Shown: in pieces, positions 54,219-62,948 of the stretch | Layout of the letters: every line of letters begins with the position of its first letter | How positions within the stretch are numbered: position 1 is the first letter of the stretch | From: Spirochaetota bacterium | Lineage (GTDB): Bacteria > Spirochaetota > UBA4802 > UBA5368 | NCBI GenBank assembly: GCA_004297825.1 | Contig: SCSX01000018.1 | Coordinates: forward strand, 30,229-94,228 | Reading direction: 5' to 3' | Length of the DNA: 64,000 bases | Made by a program: the position numbers and the translations under genes | Notes under the pieces: generated by a model | Databases searched by the model: none | What the model saw: only the letters and a program-made list of their open reading frames with translations | What the model was told of the DNA's origin: nothing

Positions 54219-55124
54219 CTAAGCAAATAATAATTGTTGATCCTCTTGAAAGTGGTCGATCTGATTATATTTAGCATTTAATTGTTCAGTTAATCTTGAA
54301 GAAAGATATAACGATTCATAGGTTCGCTCAGTCCTTCCTAATAATGTTGCTTGGGTTGATAAACCGGCATCAAGTAAGATTTTATGCAAACTTAAAAAAA
54401 CAGGTAAATCTTTTCCGTAATTAGTATCTGCTCGTTTTCCATCATAACTTATAATATACATTATATTTTTATTATTTAATTCATTAAGAAATTCTACAAA
54501 TTCATTATATTCGACCCCGTTTGAATATCTAGTATCACGTTTACTAACAACTCCTTGATAGGGAGGATCCATATATACAAGATCATTCTGATTTATATCA
54601 TTAATAATATTTCTGTAATCAAATGATGTAATTTTAACTTTTCCTTTTAATAGTTTTGATGCTCCAAGAATCTCATTTTTCATATTAGTGGGGGATTTAC
54701 CTCTTCGTCTGTTATCTGGGCTTTGATTGAATTCACCATTTGAATTATATCTAATAGCTGCTTTAACACATCTTGCAAGCAAAAATAACAGGTCGGATGG
54801 GTGGTGGTTGTTATTAAATCTATTTCGTATATGGTTATAATATTCCTTTTCATTCCCAATCTGATCATGCCAAATCTTATTATAAGAGTCAATTAAAGAA
54901 AAGGGATCATTGATGATCAAATTCCATAGGTGCATTAGCGGTGCATTAAGATCATTTAAGTGATAGCTCGTGGCTAAATTGTTTGCTGCGGCAGCAAATG
55001 ATATAGCTGCCGAACCAGCAAATGGCTCAATTAATTTATCAAAATATAGAGGAAAAAATTTTAGGATTAAAGGAGCTAAAAATCTTTTACTTCCCTGATA
55101 GGGTATTGGCTGAGGGATATTCAT
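54219..55124 (-). CDS. DNA adenine methyltransferase, D12 class
   Basis: 301 residues from the ATG at 55124 (a GTG at 55145 is an alternative). D12-class N6-adenine methyltransferase: PIPYQGSKRFLAPLI at the N-terminus, SAM-binding EPFAGSAAISFAAAANN, the catalytic DPPYQG (about residue 186) and the Dam/DpnM-like domain between them. It would protect the host from the adjacent HNH endonuclease. The methylase is upstream of the nuclease, so it is made first. AT-rich codon use contrasts with the rest of the window. Confidence 0.88.
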   Translation of the reverse strand: MNIPQPIPYQGSKRFLAPLILKFFPLYFDKLIEPFAGSAAISFAAAANNLATSYHLNDLNAPLMHLWNLIINDPFSLIDSYNKIWHDQIGNEKEYYNHIRNRFNNNHHPSDLLFLLARCVKAAIRYNSNGEFNQSPDNRRRGKSPTNMKNEILGASKLLKGKVKITSFDYRNIINDINQNDLVYMDPPYQGVVSKRDTRYSNGVEYNEFVEFLNELNNKNIMYIISYDGKRADTNYGKDLPVFLSLHKILLDAGLSTQATLLGRTERTYESLYLSSRLTEQLNAKYNQIDHFQEDQQLLFA

Positions 55125-55369
55125 AATTTTATTCTCTTGGCGCACTATTCATAAGTTAAGGTAGTCGATAATCGAATATTTGTAAAGTGTTTTTTCATAT
55201 TATGTTAAAGTGATTATATAACACTAAAGGAAGACGCCAAGAATTGCGTACAACAGACTCGATAAAGCTGGGGTGATGTGCCTGGGAATCGAAATTGACG
55301 CGGACGGGGATATCTACGCAGGCGTCGCGGAGCTTCCGCGCACGCGGAATGAAATTCACGATCGCGAAA

Positions 55370-55846
55370 CTAGAGCGGGAAAAAAAATATTTGCGTGGGA
55401 TGGCCTTCGTTGTCGAGCGCGTCTTCCAGATAGCGCCAGCCGCGCGCCTTGTAGTATTCCGCGAGACGCGTCTCGTCCTTCGCGTCCAGGAAGAGGTAGA
55501 TCATGGTCAGCTTGAGATCCCTGGCCTTTCCAATAACGGCGGCAACAAGTTCCTCCGCAATACCTCGTCTCCTGAATTCCGGGACCACGAAGAGCGAAGC
55601 GAGCCATGGATTCAGGTCCTTCCGGGCCCAGAGGTCGTCGTTCTTCAGGGATACCATTCCCACCGGCATGCTCTCATCGACGGCCGCCCAGGCAAGCGGT
55701 ATCGTATTCGCCGTCGTGCGCTGCCGGTATGATTTCACCAGCACGTCGTAGTCGATCGGACGCGTGCGGTACCAGAGGTTGTAGGACCAGTAGGCGAGGA
55801 CCGGCGCGTAGTCCGGACACGCGGCGAGGGGTTTTATCTGTGCCAT
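55370..55846 (-). CDS. GNAT-family N-acetyltransferase
   Basis: 158 residues. The acetyl-CoA-binding motif is LFVVPEFRRRGIAEELVAAV (about 88-107), followed by MIYLFLDAKDETRLAEYYKA and GWRYLED near the C-terminus. The N-terminal region is hydrophobic and aromatic-rich. Substrate unknown. Base composition is back to the GC-rich norm. Confidence 0.85.
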   Translation of the reverse strand: MAQIKPLAACPDYAPVLAYWSYNLWYRTRPIDYDVLVKSYRQRTTANTIPLAWAAVDESMPVGMVSLKNDDLWARKDLNPWLASLFVVPEFRRRGIAEELVAAVIGKARDLKLTMIYLFLDAKDETRLAEYYKARGWRYLEDALDNEGHPTQIFFFPL

Positions 55847-55943
55847 AAGTAATATCGGAACCCATGCTTATGATTTGTCAATCACTACATTCCTGCGCCT
55901 TTGAGGGGTGTGTAAGAATAGAAGATGTGGGGATCGAGAAGAG

Positions 55944-57581
55944 TTACTTGAGTCCGAGCGTCCCCCCGGGGTTCATGATGCCCTTGGGATCGCAATAATC
56001 CTTCATCGCCTGCACCAGGCCGTGCCCCGTCGCCCCAAGCTCGTCCCTCATCCACGGGGCCATGAGCTTCCCCACGCCGTGGTGATGGGAGAGCGATCCG
56101 CCGTTCGCGTGCACCGTGTCGATGATCCCCTTGTGAAACTTTATGAAATCGTCGGCGTCCTGGCCCTTCCTGATGGGCGACAGGAAGGTGAAGTAGAGGT
56201 TCGCCCCGTTTTCGTAGACGTGCGAGATGTGCACCATGCATACCGTATCGGGACGCGCCTTGATGTACGCGCGCACTGCGCTCCACAGGGGGACCAGGTT
56301 TTCCCAGCTCACGGCGGTCTCGAGCGTATCGGTCATGAGGCCAAGGTCCATCAGGGGATCGCGCAGGTACGCGCTCGAGTAGCGCTGCTCCAGCCATTTT
56401 TTCGTGGGGGAGGCCCCGGTCGCGAAGGCGCCGTGGGCCTTTGCCACGGCCTTGACCTTGTTCACGACGAACCTCGCGTAATCGCGCTCCCCCTCCACGG
56501 CGACGAACATGAGGCAGCGCTTGAGCGGCTTGTAGCCCAGGAAGGAAAGCACCTTGTCGGCCAGGGAGCCTTCCGCGCCCTTGAGCGTGAAGGCGACGTC
56601 GGTCTCTTCGTAGTCCGAGATACGGAAGAGGTGCGGCTTCCCGAACTCGCCCTGCATCACCTCGCGCATCGCGCGCACCGCGCCGGTAAAGTCCCTGAAA
56701 ATGAAAGAAGCGTACGCGGTGTTTGCCGGAAGGAATTTTCGAATCTTCATGGTGACCTCCGTCACCACGCCGAACGCGCCCTCGGATCCGATAATGACCT
56801 GGTCGATATCGGGCCCAATGGCCGCCGCCGGATAATCCTTCGTCTCAATGACGCCGCGCGGCGTGACCACGCGCAGGGAAAGCACCATGTCTTCGATCTT
56901 GCCGTACCCGGTCGAGGCCTGGCCGGCGCCGCGTGTCACCACCCAGCCGCCCACCGTGGAGTATTCGAATGACTGCGGGAAATGCCCGCAGGTGAAACCG
57001 GATTTAAACTTGTTGAGATATTCCTCGAACGCCGGGCCGTACATGCCGGGCTGCACCGTCACGGTCGAATTCACCTCGTTCACCCTGATCACCCCGTTCA
57101 TATGCCGGGTGAGGTCCAGGCTGATACCCCCGCGCGGTGTCTCCACGCCGCGCGTCACCGACGAGTGACCGCCGAAGGGCGTTATGGGAATTTTTTTCGC
57201 GTTGCAGAACGCCACGAGCTTCATGACGTCTTCCTCGTCCCGCGGATAGACGACCGCATCCGGGGGGTACTTCACCCGGCCCAGGCGCAGATACACCAGG
57301 TCGAGGAAAAACTTCCCGTATGCGTGGTATGCCCTTTCAAAGCCGTCCACGCTTACGTTCCCGGCCCCCGCTATTTTTTCGAGCGCCGATATCACCGGTT
57401 TCGGCAGCGCGCTTTTTCGCACGCGCACCGAAGCGTCGCCCGGGAGGTATTTCCCTTCAAGATCGCCCTTCGAAAGGCCGAACGTCTTCCCCGCGAATTC
57501 GAGCAGGTGCGCGTCCAGCGTCTCCTCGTGGGACGGGTCGCCCCATTTCAAAATGTCCCGGTAGGTCTTATCCTTGTGCAT
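55944..57581 (-). CDS. FAD-dependent oxidase, alkyl-DHAP-synthase-like
   Basis: 545 residues from the ATG at 57581 (GGAG/AAGGGA upstream); a longer frame to 57671 is unsupported. FAD-binding PCMH domain: YPRDEEDVMKLVAFCNAKKI, then PFGGHSSVTRG, with STVGGWVVTRGAGQASTGYG and GSEGAFGVVTEVT. The C-terminal domain ends with SHHHGVGKLMAP, as in alkyldihydroxyacetonephosphate synthase, which swaps the acyl chain of acyl-DHAP for a fatty alcohol in ether-lipid synthesis. Related enzymes oxidise D-lactate or 2-hydroxyacids. Its operon with a glycerol-3-phosphate dehydrogenase and a FadR-type regulator favours a lipid role. Confidence 0.8.
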   Translation of the reverse strand: MHKDKTYRDILKWGDPSHEETLDAHLLEFAGKTFGLSKGDLEGKYLPGDASVRVRKSALPKPVISALEKIAGAGNVSVDGFERAYHAYGKFFLDLVYLRLGRVKYPPDAVVYPRDEEDVMKLVAFCNAKKIPITPFGGHSSVTRGVETPRGGISLDLTRHMNGVIRVNEVNSTVTVQPGMYGPAFEEYLNKFKSGFTCGHFPQSFEYSTVGGWVVTRGAGQASTGYGKIEDMVLSLRVVTPRGVIETKDYPAAAIGPDIDQVIIGSEGAFGVVTEVTMKIRKFLPANTAYASFIFRDFTGAVRAMREVMQGEFGKPHLFRISDYEETDVAFTLKGAEGSLADKVLSFLGYKPLKRCLMFVAVEGERDYARFVVNKVKAVAKAHGAFATGASPTKKWLEQRYSSAYLRDPLMDLGLMTDTLETAVSWENLVPLWSAVRAYIKARPDTVCMVHISHVYENGANLYFTFLSPIRKGQDADDFIKFHKGIIDTVHANGGSLSHHHGVGKLMAPWMRDELGATGHGLVQAMKDYCDPKGIMNPGGTLGLK

Positions 57582-57630
57582 GTCCCTTACTCCAAAGGTA
57601 ATGATGTCATTACGCGGCGTGAGGTCCGCG

Positions 57631-59286
57631 TTACCGCTTCTTCGCGCCCTTTTCACCGTTGGGAAGCACAAGCTGCGCCTTGACGCTGGCGATCTCCTTC
57701 CGCACGCGTGCCGCGTCCCACTTGAGCTCCTTCGCCGCGACCGCAGCCACGAGCTTCATGATCTTGTCGCCCGGGTAGCCCAGGGTACCGGTCCCCGTCC
57801 GGCGCAGCATGATATCGGAAAGCGTCCGCGCACACTCGACGCGTACCGCGTAGACGACCTCGGCGAGTATTTCCCCGTCGGCGCTCACCTGCTGGGCGAG
57901 CTTTTTATCGGCGCGCGCGAGCTCGAGCACCGCGTTGTACTCGGTCCCGTAATTCCGGGCGAGGTACTCAAGCGTCTTTATGCTGAAGTCCGGGTTCTGC
58001 TTGCGGGCCCTGTCCAGGAACCCGGCCATGTCCTCGATCTCGCATCCCTTGAGATATTCGAGCGCGGTCGTGGACCGGGGCAGCCGTGTTTTCAGCTTCA
58101 CCTGGACCATTTTCAGCACATTTACCGCGAGTTTCCGGCTCGTCGTATACTTGCCGCCCTCGACCGTGATGAGTCCTTCGAAGCCCTGGAGCGCGTTATT
58201 GTAAATTTCGTACTTGCGGGAAGACTTGTACGTCCCCTCGGTCTGGGTATCGACCAGCGGGCGCAGTCCGCCGTAGGCGTACTGCACGTCCTTGTAGGAG
58301 ATGCCGCCGTCCCCGAAGGACCCGTTGATCTCGGTAATAAACTCTTCGATGCTCGCGCGCGAAACATGGTACTCATCGGGATTTCCCACATATTCCTTGT
58401 CGGTGGTCCCGACCAGCGAGTGGCCCCGCCACGGCACCACGAAGAAATGCCTCCCACCCGGCGTGAGCATGGTCACCGCGTTTTTCTCGACCGCGTTTTT
58501 CAGGATGAGGTGAATCCCTTCCGAACGCCGGATATGGTGGTTCCCGTTGCCCTTCTGGGCGAGGTTGAGCACGATGTCCGCCCAGGGGCCCGCGCAGTTT
58601 ATCGTGAGGCGCGCCTTTACCTCGACGGTTTTCCCGGTTAGGATATCCTGCACCTTTACGCCGGCGACGCCCTTCCCGTCGCTGTAGAGGAAGTCGAGAA
58701 CCCTGGCGTAGTTGGCCACATGCGCCCCGTAGCTCTCGGCCGACTTGACGAATGCCAGGGTGAGCCTCTCGGGGAAGATGCTCTGGCAGTCGTAGTAGAG
58801 TGCCGCCCCGGTAAGCCCCAGCTTTCTCACGTTGGGCTCCATGGTCATGACCTTCTTCTTCGAGTACGATGAGTGGTTGGGGATCCGCTTGCTCTTGTCC
58901 CACGTCCATTTCTTATCGAAGGAAAGAATGTCGTAGAGCGTGAGCCCGATCTTGATTATCCACTTGTTGTTCTTGAACTTGTGGTAGTTCGGAACCATGA
59001 AGGGAATCGGGTACACCAGGTTCGGGGCTATGTTTTCCAGGATGCGCCGCTCGCGGAGCGATTCCCGCACGAGGCCGAACTCCATGTTGTTGAGATACCG
59101 CAGTCCCCCGTGAATGAGCTTGGAGGTCGCCGCGGAGGTCGCCCATCCGAAATCGTTTTTCTCGAGGAGCGCCACCTTCAGCCCGCGGGACGCCGCGTCA
59201 TACGCCACGGCCGCTCCCGTGATTCCTCCCCCGATGACCACGATGTCGTATTCCTCGCCCTTGTATTTTTCGATGAACCGTTTCAT
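57631..59286 (-). CDS. glpD: Glycerol-3-phosphate dehydrogenase, FAD-dependent
   Basis: 551 residues from the ATG at 59286 (AGGGGGCG 5 bases upstream, one base after the fadR-like stop). N-terminal dinucleotide-binding motif YDIVVIGGGITGAAVAYDAA (about 13-32), then GWATSAATSKLIHGGLRYL, substrate-binding and C-terminal domain of the GlpD family (TPGGRHFFVVPWRGHSLVGT). It oxidises glycerol-3-phosphate to DHAP at the membrane, passing electrons to quinone. With the next gene it could provide DHAP for ether lipids. Also resembles anaerobic GlpA but without the GlpB/C genes. Confidence 0.9.
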   Translation of the reverse strand: MKRFIEKYKGEEYDIVVIGGGITGAAVAYDAASRGLKVALLEKNDFGWATSAATSKLIHGGLRYLNNMEFGLVRESLRERRILENIAPNLVYPIPFMVPNYHKFKNNKWIIKIGLTLYDILSFDKKWTWDKSKRIPNHSSYSKKKVMTMEPNVRKLGLTGAALYYDCQSIFPERLTLAFVKSAESYGAHVANYARVLDFLYSDGKGVAGVKVQDILTGKTVEVKARLTINCAGPWADIVLNLAQKGNGNHHIRRSEGIHLILKNAVEKNAVTMLTPGGRHFFVVPWRGHSLVGTTDKEYVGNPDEYHVSRASIEEFITEINGSFGDGGISYKDVQYAYGGLRPLVDTQTEGTYKSSRKYEIYNNALQGFEGLITVEGGKYTTSRKLAVNVLKMVQVKLKTRLPRSTTALEYLKGCEIEDMAGFLDRARKQNPDFSIKTLEYLARNYGTEYNAVLELARADKKLAQQVSADGEILAEVVYAVRVECARTLSDIMLRRTGTGTLGYPGDKIMKLVAAVAAKELKWDAARVRKEIASVKAQLVLPNGEKGAKKR

Positions 59287-59287
59287 G

Positions 59288-60037
59288 TTACGCCCCCTTG
59301 CCGGCCGCGCCGCGTCCCACGGAGTTGCCGGCCTTGTAGTATTCATGTATCCTTTCCTCGGTAAAAAGCAGGACCTCGTGCATAATCTTGCGAGCCTTGT
59401 CGGCCTTCCCGGCCCCTATCGCCGCCGCGATGTCACGGTGAAATTTCGCGGAGCGCTCCCTGTTTTCGGGAAAATCGAAATAGATTGGCCCGAAGTCCCG
59501 AAAGAGCTGGTTGAAAAAATTCAGTATGAATATGTAGAATAAATTGCCGCTCGCGCGGGCTATCATCCGATGCACGGTGAGATCGCGTTCAAGCATCTCG
59601 TCGCCGGGATCGTCCAGGACGAGCGTTGCAAGATCGCGCACATGTTCGTCCGTTCGCTTCTCCGCCGCTATAGCCGCCATCTCGGGCACCAGTATCCGGC
59701 GTATCACCAGGATGTTTTCCAGCACGCCGGGGTTCAGTATCGCCTTGCTGTAAATTATCTCGCGGAAAAGCTCCAGGTTGCCGCTTTCGAGATAATTCTG
59801 TACGTAGATGCCGTCCCCGTGCCGGATATCGACCAGCCCCAGCACCTCGAGCTTCTTGAGCGCCTCGCGCAGGGTGGCCCTGTTTACCTTGAGGCTTTCC
59901 GCGATCTCCCTTTCGGCAGGGAGCTTCTCACCGGGCTTGAGCTCCCCCGCGAGGATTTTCTGCAGCACCTGGCGCACGATTCCCTCGTGCAGCCTGCTCT
60001 TGACGACGGGATCCAGTTTTCTTGCCGCGCTTGTCAT
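59288..60037 (-). CDS. FadR/GntR-family transcriptional regulator
   Basis: 249 residues from the ATG at 60037. N-terminal winged helix of GntR type (GELKPGEKLPAEREIAESLK, then VNRATLREALKKLEVLGLVD), C-terminal FCD domain with the metal/effector residues DLTVHRMIARASGN and KFHRDIAAAI. Likely represses its own operon (glpD and the alkyl-DHAP-synthase-like gene). A FadR-like palindrome 22 bases upstream of the ATG supports autoregulation. Effector unknown; an acyl-CoA or hydroxyacid is possible. Confidence 0.9.
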   Translation of the reverse strand: MTSAARKLDPVVKSRLHEGIVRQVLQKILAGELKPGEKLPAEREIAESLKVNRATLREALKKLEVLGLVDIRHGDGIYVQNYLESGNLELFREIIYSKAILNPGVLENILVIRRILVPEMAAIAAEKRTDEHVRDLATLVLDDPGDEMLERDLTVHRMIARASGNLFYIFILNFFNQLFRDFGPIYFDFPENRERSAKFHRDIAAAIGAGKADKARKIMHEVLLFTEERIHEYYKAGNSVGRGAAGKGA

Positions 60038-60058
60038 GTTATTTGTCCGGTGGCCGAG

Positions 60059-60069
60059 TGGTCCGACCA
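60059..60069. promoter_or_regulatory. FadR-type operator upstream of the regulator gene
   Basis: TGGTCCGACCA is a perfect 11-base palindrome apart from its centre and fits the GntR/FadR operator form TGGTnnnACCA. It lies 22 bases ahead of the regulator's ATG, where bound protein would block transcription. Confidence 0.65.
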
Positions 60070-60310
60070 ATAACAATTTACCATAAAGGCAGGCATTCCG
60101 TCAATAAATAATTGAGATTTGTCCGGAATTTTATTTTTTCCACGGGTATGGTGGATTGCCTTTCCCGTATCGGCCCCCTCCCCGCCGGGCCTTAAAGGCC
60201 TGCCAGTTTCCCGGCTTCGGGCAGAGACGTCGGCGACTCGCGGGAGGCGGGTTCGCGCGCGATAAAAGTCTTGCCCAACGGGGTCCCCCTCCTTATACTC
60301 ACGGCGATTC
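60070..60310. other. Divergent intergenic region
   Basis: 240 bases between the divergent regulator and membrane-protein genes. The first part is AT-rich and probably contains the operon promoter; no gene is seen. Confidence 0.4.
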
Positions 60311-61237
60311 ATGATATTAAGAATTCGGGGATGGTCTGTGAAATCCGGGATACCGTATCATTTCTGGCCGGGTGTTGTGCTTATCGTAGGCATGGAGTGC
60401 TGTATCCTGGTGCAGGCAAATGCGTTCACCACCTGGGCCACACCTGTCCTTTGGACCGGCCTGATACTTGTCTTCGACGCGGTCCTCGTCCGTACGGGCC
60501 GCGCCTCCCTGATCCGGACGGGCGCTATCGTCCCCCTTGCCGTAATTTCCGTGGTGAGCTGGTGGGTGTTCGAGTGGTTCAATATCTTCCTCTCCAACTG
60601 GCACTACCTCAATCTCACCCCGAACCTCGGGGTGCGCTATTTCGGCTATGTGTGGTCATTCGCGACCATCGTGCCGGGGGTATTGCTGGCCTACGGCATG
60701 CTTTCACACATGATGAAACCGCTCCGGGGCCGTCCCCTGCGCCTGGGGAAAAGGACGCTTGCCGTCTCCTTCATCCTGGGGCTGATATTCCTCGCGGTCC
60801 CCATAGTGCCGTTCTCCATGTACTATGCCGGCCGCGCCGCGGACGAATCGCTTTTTATATTCCTGAAATGGGCCACCGGAACGCACCTCTCCGAGTACAC
60901 CGCCGCATTCGTCTGGATCGGCTTCTTCCTGCTCATAGAGCCGCTGAACTACTCCATGGGAAATCCGTCCCTTGCCGGCGCCATGACACGGGGGAATTAC
61001 AGGCCCGCGGCCGCCCTCTCCCTCGCGGGGCTCCTGTGCGGCTATTTGTGGGAATTCTGGAACTACTGGGCGCACACGAAATGGTTCTATACGGTACCGA
61101 TACTCGGCGACGTGAAACTTTTCGAAATGCCGGTCCTTGGGTACCTCGGGTTTGTCGCCTTCGCCTGGGAGTTGTATGCGCTCACCGCGCTCGTGTACCC
61201 GCGCGCGATATACATCGTGGAAGGACGCGGCGAGTGA
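60311..61237 (+). CDS. Polytopic membrane protein
   Basis: 308 residues with about eight transmembrane helices. A conserved-looking pattern spans WEFWNYWAHTKWFY (about 249-262), ending FEMPVLGYLGFVAFAWE (about 274-290); Trp, Glu and aromatic residues inside helices suggest a binding pocket. The N-terminal half has ISVVSWWVFEWFNIFLSNWH. I recognise the pattern as a conserved family but cannot name a function. The stop overlaps the start of the zinc-ribbon miniprotein as GTGA, so the two are translationally coupled. Confidence 0.75.
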   Translation: MILRIRGWSVKSGIPYHFWPGVVLIVGMECCILVQANAFTTWATPVLWTGLILVFDAVLVRTGRASLIRTGAIVPLAVISVVSWWVFEWFNIFLSNWHYLNLTPNLGVRYFGYVWSFATIVPGVLLAYGMLSHMMKPLRGRPLRLGKRTLAVSFILGLIFLAVPIVPFSMYYAGRAADESLFIFLKWATGTHLSEYTAAFVWIGFFLLIEPLNYSMGNPSLAGAMTRGNYRPAAALSLAGLLCGYLWEFWNYWAHTKWFYTVPILGDVKLFEMPVLGYLGFVAFAWELYALTALVYPRAIYIVEGRGE

Positions 61238-61440
61238 TCACGATCATCGACGGCACGCCATGCCAGGTATGCGCAGCGCGCGACGCGGTCGTGGTGTGCA
61301 ATGGCTGCGGGAAGCCCCTCTGCAGGGAATGCCGCATCCTGGACCTCTGGGGATTCAGCTGCGGGCATGCGGAATCGATGGCGTTCTGCGGGAAATGCAA
61401 CGACGACCCCGAGATTAACATTTACAAGGGATATGTGTAG
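61234..61440 (+). CDS. Cys-rich zinc-binding miniprotein
   Basis: 68 residues from a GTG at 61234 overlapping the upstream TGA. Nine cysteines and one histidine in a pattern CQVC-x8-CNGC-x4-CREC-x9-CGH-x6-CGKC, like B-box or treble-clef zinc fingers binding two zinc ions. No DNA-binding helix or membrane segment is evident. The coupling suggests that it works with the polytopic membrane protein, perhaps as a cytoplasmic subunit. Not recognised further. Confidence 0.7.
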   Translation: MITIIDGTPCQVCAARDAVVVCNGCGKPLCRECRILDLWGFSCGHAESMAFCGKCNDDPEINIYKGYV

Positions 61441-61510
61441 GGCTTGTGCCATTCCGGGCCAGTTTGATGATAATCCGGAAATTTCATGATATACACGCTA
61501 TGGTCATTAA

Positions 61511-62155
61511 ATGGAAACCACAATTTTAGAGCTTCTCGACAAGGTACTCGCCTGCAATGAGGCGCTTTTCTACCTGTTCCTGTTTGTAAGCGCCGTCATT
61601 GAAAACCTTTTTCCGCCCATTCCCGGGGACACCATCACCGCCTTCGGGGCATTTCTCGTGGGAACCGGGAGGCTCAATTATTTCCTCGTATACGGCGTCA
61701 CGACCCTGGGAAGTGTTGTGGGTTTCATGCTGCTGTTTTTCCTGGGAAGGTTCATGGGAAAGGAATTTTTCATGAACAAGAATTACAGCTTTTTCTCCTC
61801 CAAAAGCATCCTTTCCGCGGAGGCATGGTTCCGGAGGTTCGGATATCCCGTCGTAGCCGGAAACAGGTTTCTCCCCGGCATACGTTCGGTGATTTCGCTG
61901 GTTTCCGGAATCTCCATGCTTTCCCCTGCACGTGTCCTGGCGCTCTCTGTCGCGAGCGCCGCGGTATGGAATTTCATCTGGATCCACGCCGGTTTCATGC
62001 TGGGCACCAACTGGGACGCCGTCCGCGGCAAAACACAGACCCTGCTCCGGAACTACAACCTTGCCGTAGGCGCGATCATGCTGGCGGCGGCCGTGGTATA
62101 CGTTATATACCGGGTGCGCAGGTCGGCAAAGGAACGCGCCGGGTCCGCCGCCTAG
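61511..62155 (+). CDS. DedA-family membrane protein
   Basis: 214 residues, DedA/SNARE-associated family. The motif ENLFPPIPGDTITAFGAFLV (about 31-50) and the R/G-rich NRFLPGIRSVISLVSG (about 117-132) are typical. Four to five transmembrane helices and a basic tail (RVRRSAKERAGS). DedA proteins flip undecaprenyl phosphate or phospholipids back across the membrane and support proton homeostasis. An AT-rich gap separates it from the previous gene. Confidence 0.92.
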   Translation: METTILELLDKVLACNEALFYLFLFVSAVIENLFPPIPGDTITAFGAFLVGTGRLNYFLVYGVTTLGSVVGFMLLFFLGRFMGKEFFMNKNYSFFSSKSILSAEAWFRRFGYPVVAGNRFLPGIRSVISLVSGISMLSPARVLALSVASAAVWNFIWIHAGFMLGTNWDAVRGKTQTLLRNYNLAVGAIMLAAAVVYVIYRVRRSAKERAGSAA

Positions 62156-62243
62156 GACTGCGCTTCTCAATGCCCGGCGGTCCCTGGACGGTGCATACCG
62201 GTTGTTCCGAGTCTCACATATTTCCCGCCTATTAAAAATATTC

Positions 62244-62272
62244 TTTACGATCGTTCGATAATTCATTATTTT
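62244..62272 (+). promoter_or_regulatory. Possible promoter of thioredoxin gene
   Basis: TTTACG (62244-62249), 17-base spacer, TATTTT (62267-62272), in an AT-rich segment upstream of the thioredoxin ATG. Both hexamers match the consensus at only four of six positions. Confidence 0.35.
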
Positions 62273-62310
62273 AATATTTGTTAAAATACCATTTCGTTTT
62301 GGAGATATTC

Positions 62311-62625
62311 ATGGACCATATAACCGAACTCACCGAGCAGAACTTTTCCACCGAGGTGCAGGCCAGCACCGTACCCGTCCTCGTTGATTTCTGGGCCCCC
62401 TGGTGCGGGCCGTGCAGGATGCAGACCCCGATACTCGAAGAAATCGCCCAATCCGGAGAGGTGAATGTCAAGATCGTTAAATGCAACACCGACGAGAATC
62501 CCGGCCTGGCCAGCCGTTTTGCGATCAACTCGATCCCGACCCTCATATTGTTCAAGGGGGGGCAGGAGGCGGAAAGGATGGTAGGCGTACAGCCGGCAGC
62601 ATCGCTCAAGAAGAGGCTCCAATAA
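62311..62625 (+). CDS. trxA: Thioredoxin
   Basis: 104 residues from the ATG at 62311, which has GGAG and a 6-base spacer; the earlier in-frame start is not needed. Active site WAPWCGPCRM (Cys32 and Cys35), conserved cis-Pro in SIPTLILFKGGQ. General disulfide reductase. No thioredoxin reductase gene is adjacent. Confidence 0.96.
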   Translation: MDHITELTEQNFSTEVQASTVPVLVDFWAPWCGPCRMQTPILEEIAQSGEVNVKIVKCNTDENPGLASRFAINSIPTLILFKGGQEAERMVGVQPAASLKKRLQ

Positions 62626-62770
62626 TTCAGAAAGCACATCGCACAACCTCCCCGCTCTTCCAATTTTGCGCCGGGCATGGACCTATTTCATGCCCGGTAT
62701 CGTCATCACGCGGCGCGGGAAGCCGACACGCACCCGCCGGTCGGCTATTCGTTCGGAGCGGATAATTGCC

Positions 62771-62799
62771 TTGACGGCGCGGATTTTTAATTACATACT
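62771..62799 (+). promoter_or_regulatory. Sigma-70-like promoter of the aldolase gene
   Basis: TTGACG (62771-62776), 17-base spacer, CATACT (62794-62799), about 150 bases upstream of the start at 62949. The leader of this length holds no clear structure. Confidence 0.5.
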
Positions 62800-62948
62800 T
62801 ATAGGGCGGGGGGCGAACATCCAGGCAATTCAGGATACCTGCCGCAGATTCCGGTCGTCGAAATCAGGGTACATACAATGATGCCGCGCAAAGATCCCGG
62901 CGATGATCGGTGTCGCAAAATTTTCCAATGGGGAGCGGGAGTATCGTC

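Larger units (their letters stand above)
53460..55200. other. AT-rich restriction-modification island
   Basis: Base composition falls to roughly 30% GC by eye from 53460 to about 55200, against mid-50s or higher on both sides. It contains just the HNH endonuclease-like gene and the adenine methyltransferase gene. No transposase, tRNA or inverted repeats were seen at the edges. Confidence 0.7.

Noticed and set aside
55273..55515. Plus-strand frame beginning MMCLGIEIDADGDIYAGVAE
   Set aside because: The first 40 residues look slightly protein-like but most of the frame overlaps the real GNAT gene antisense; at best a gene remnant.
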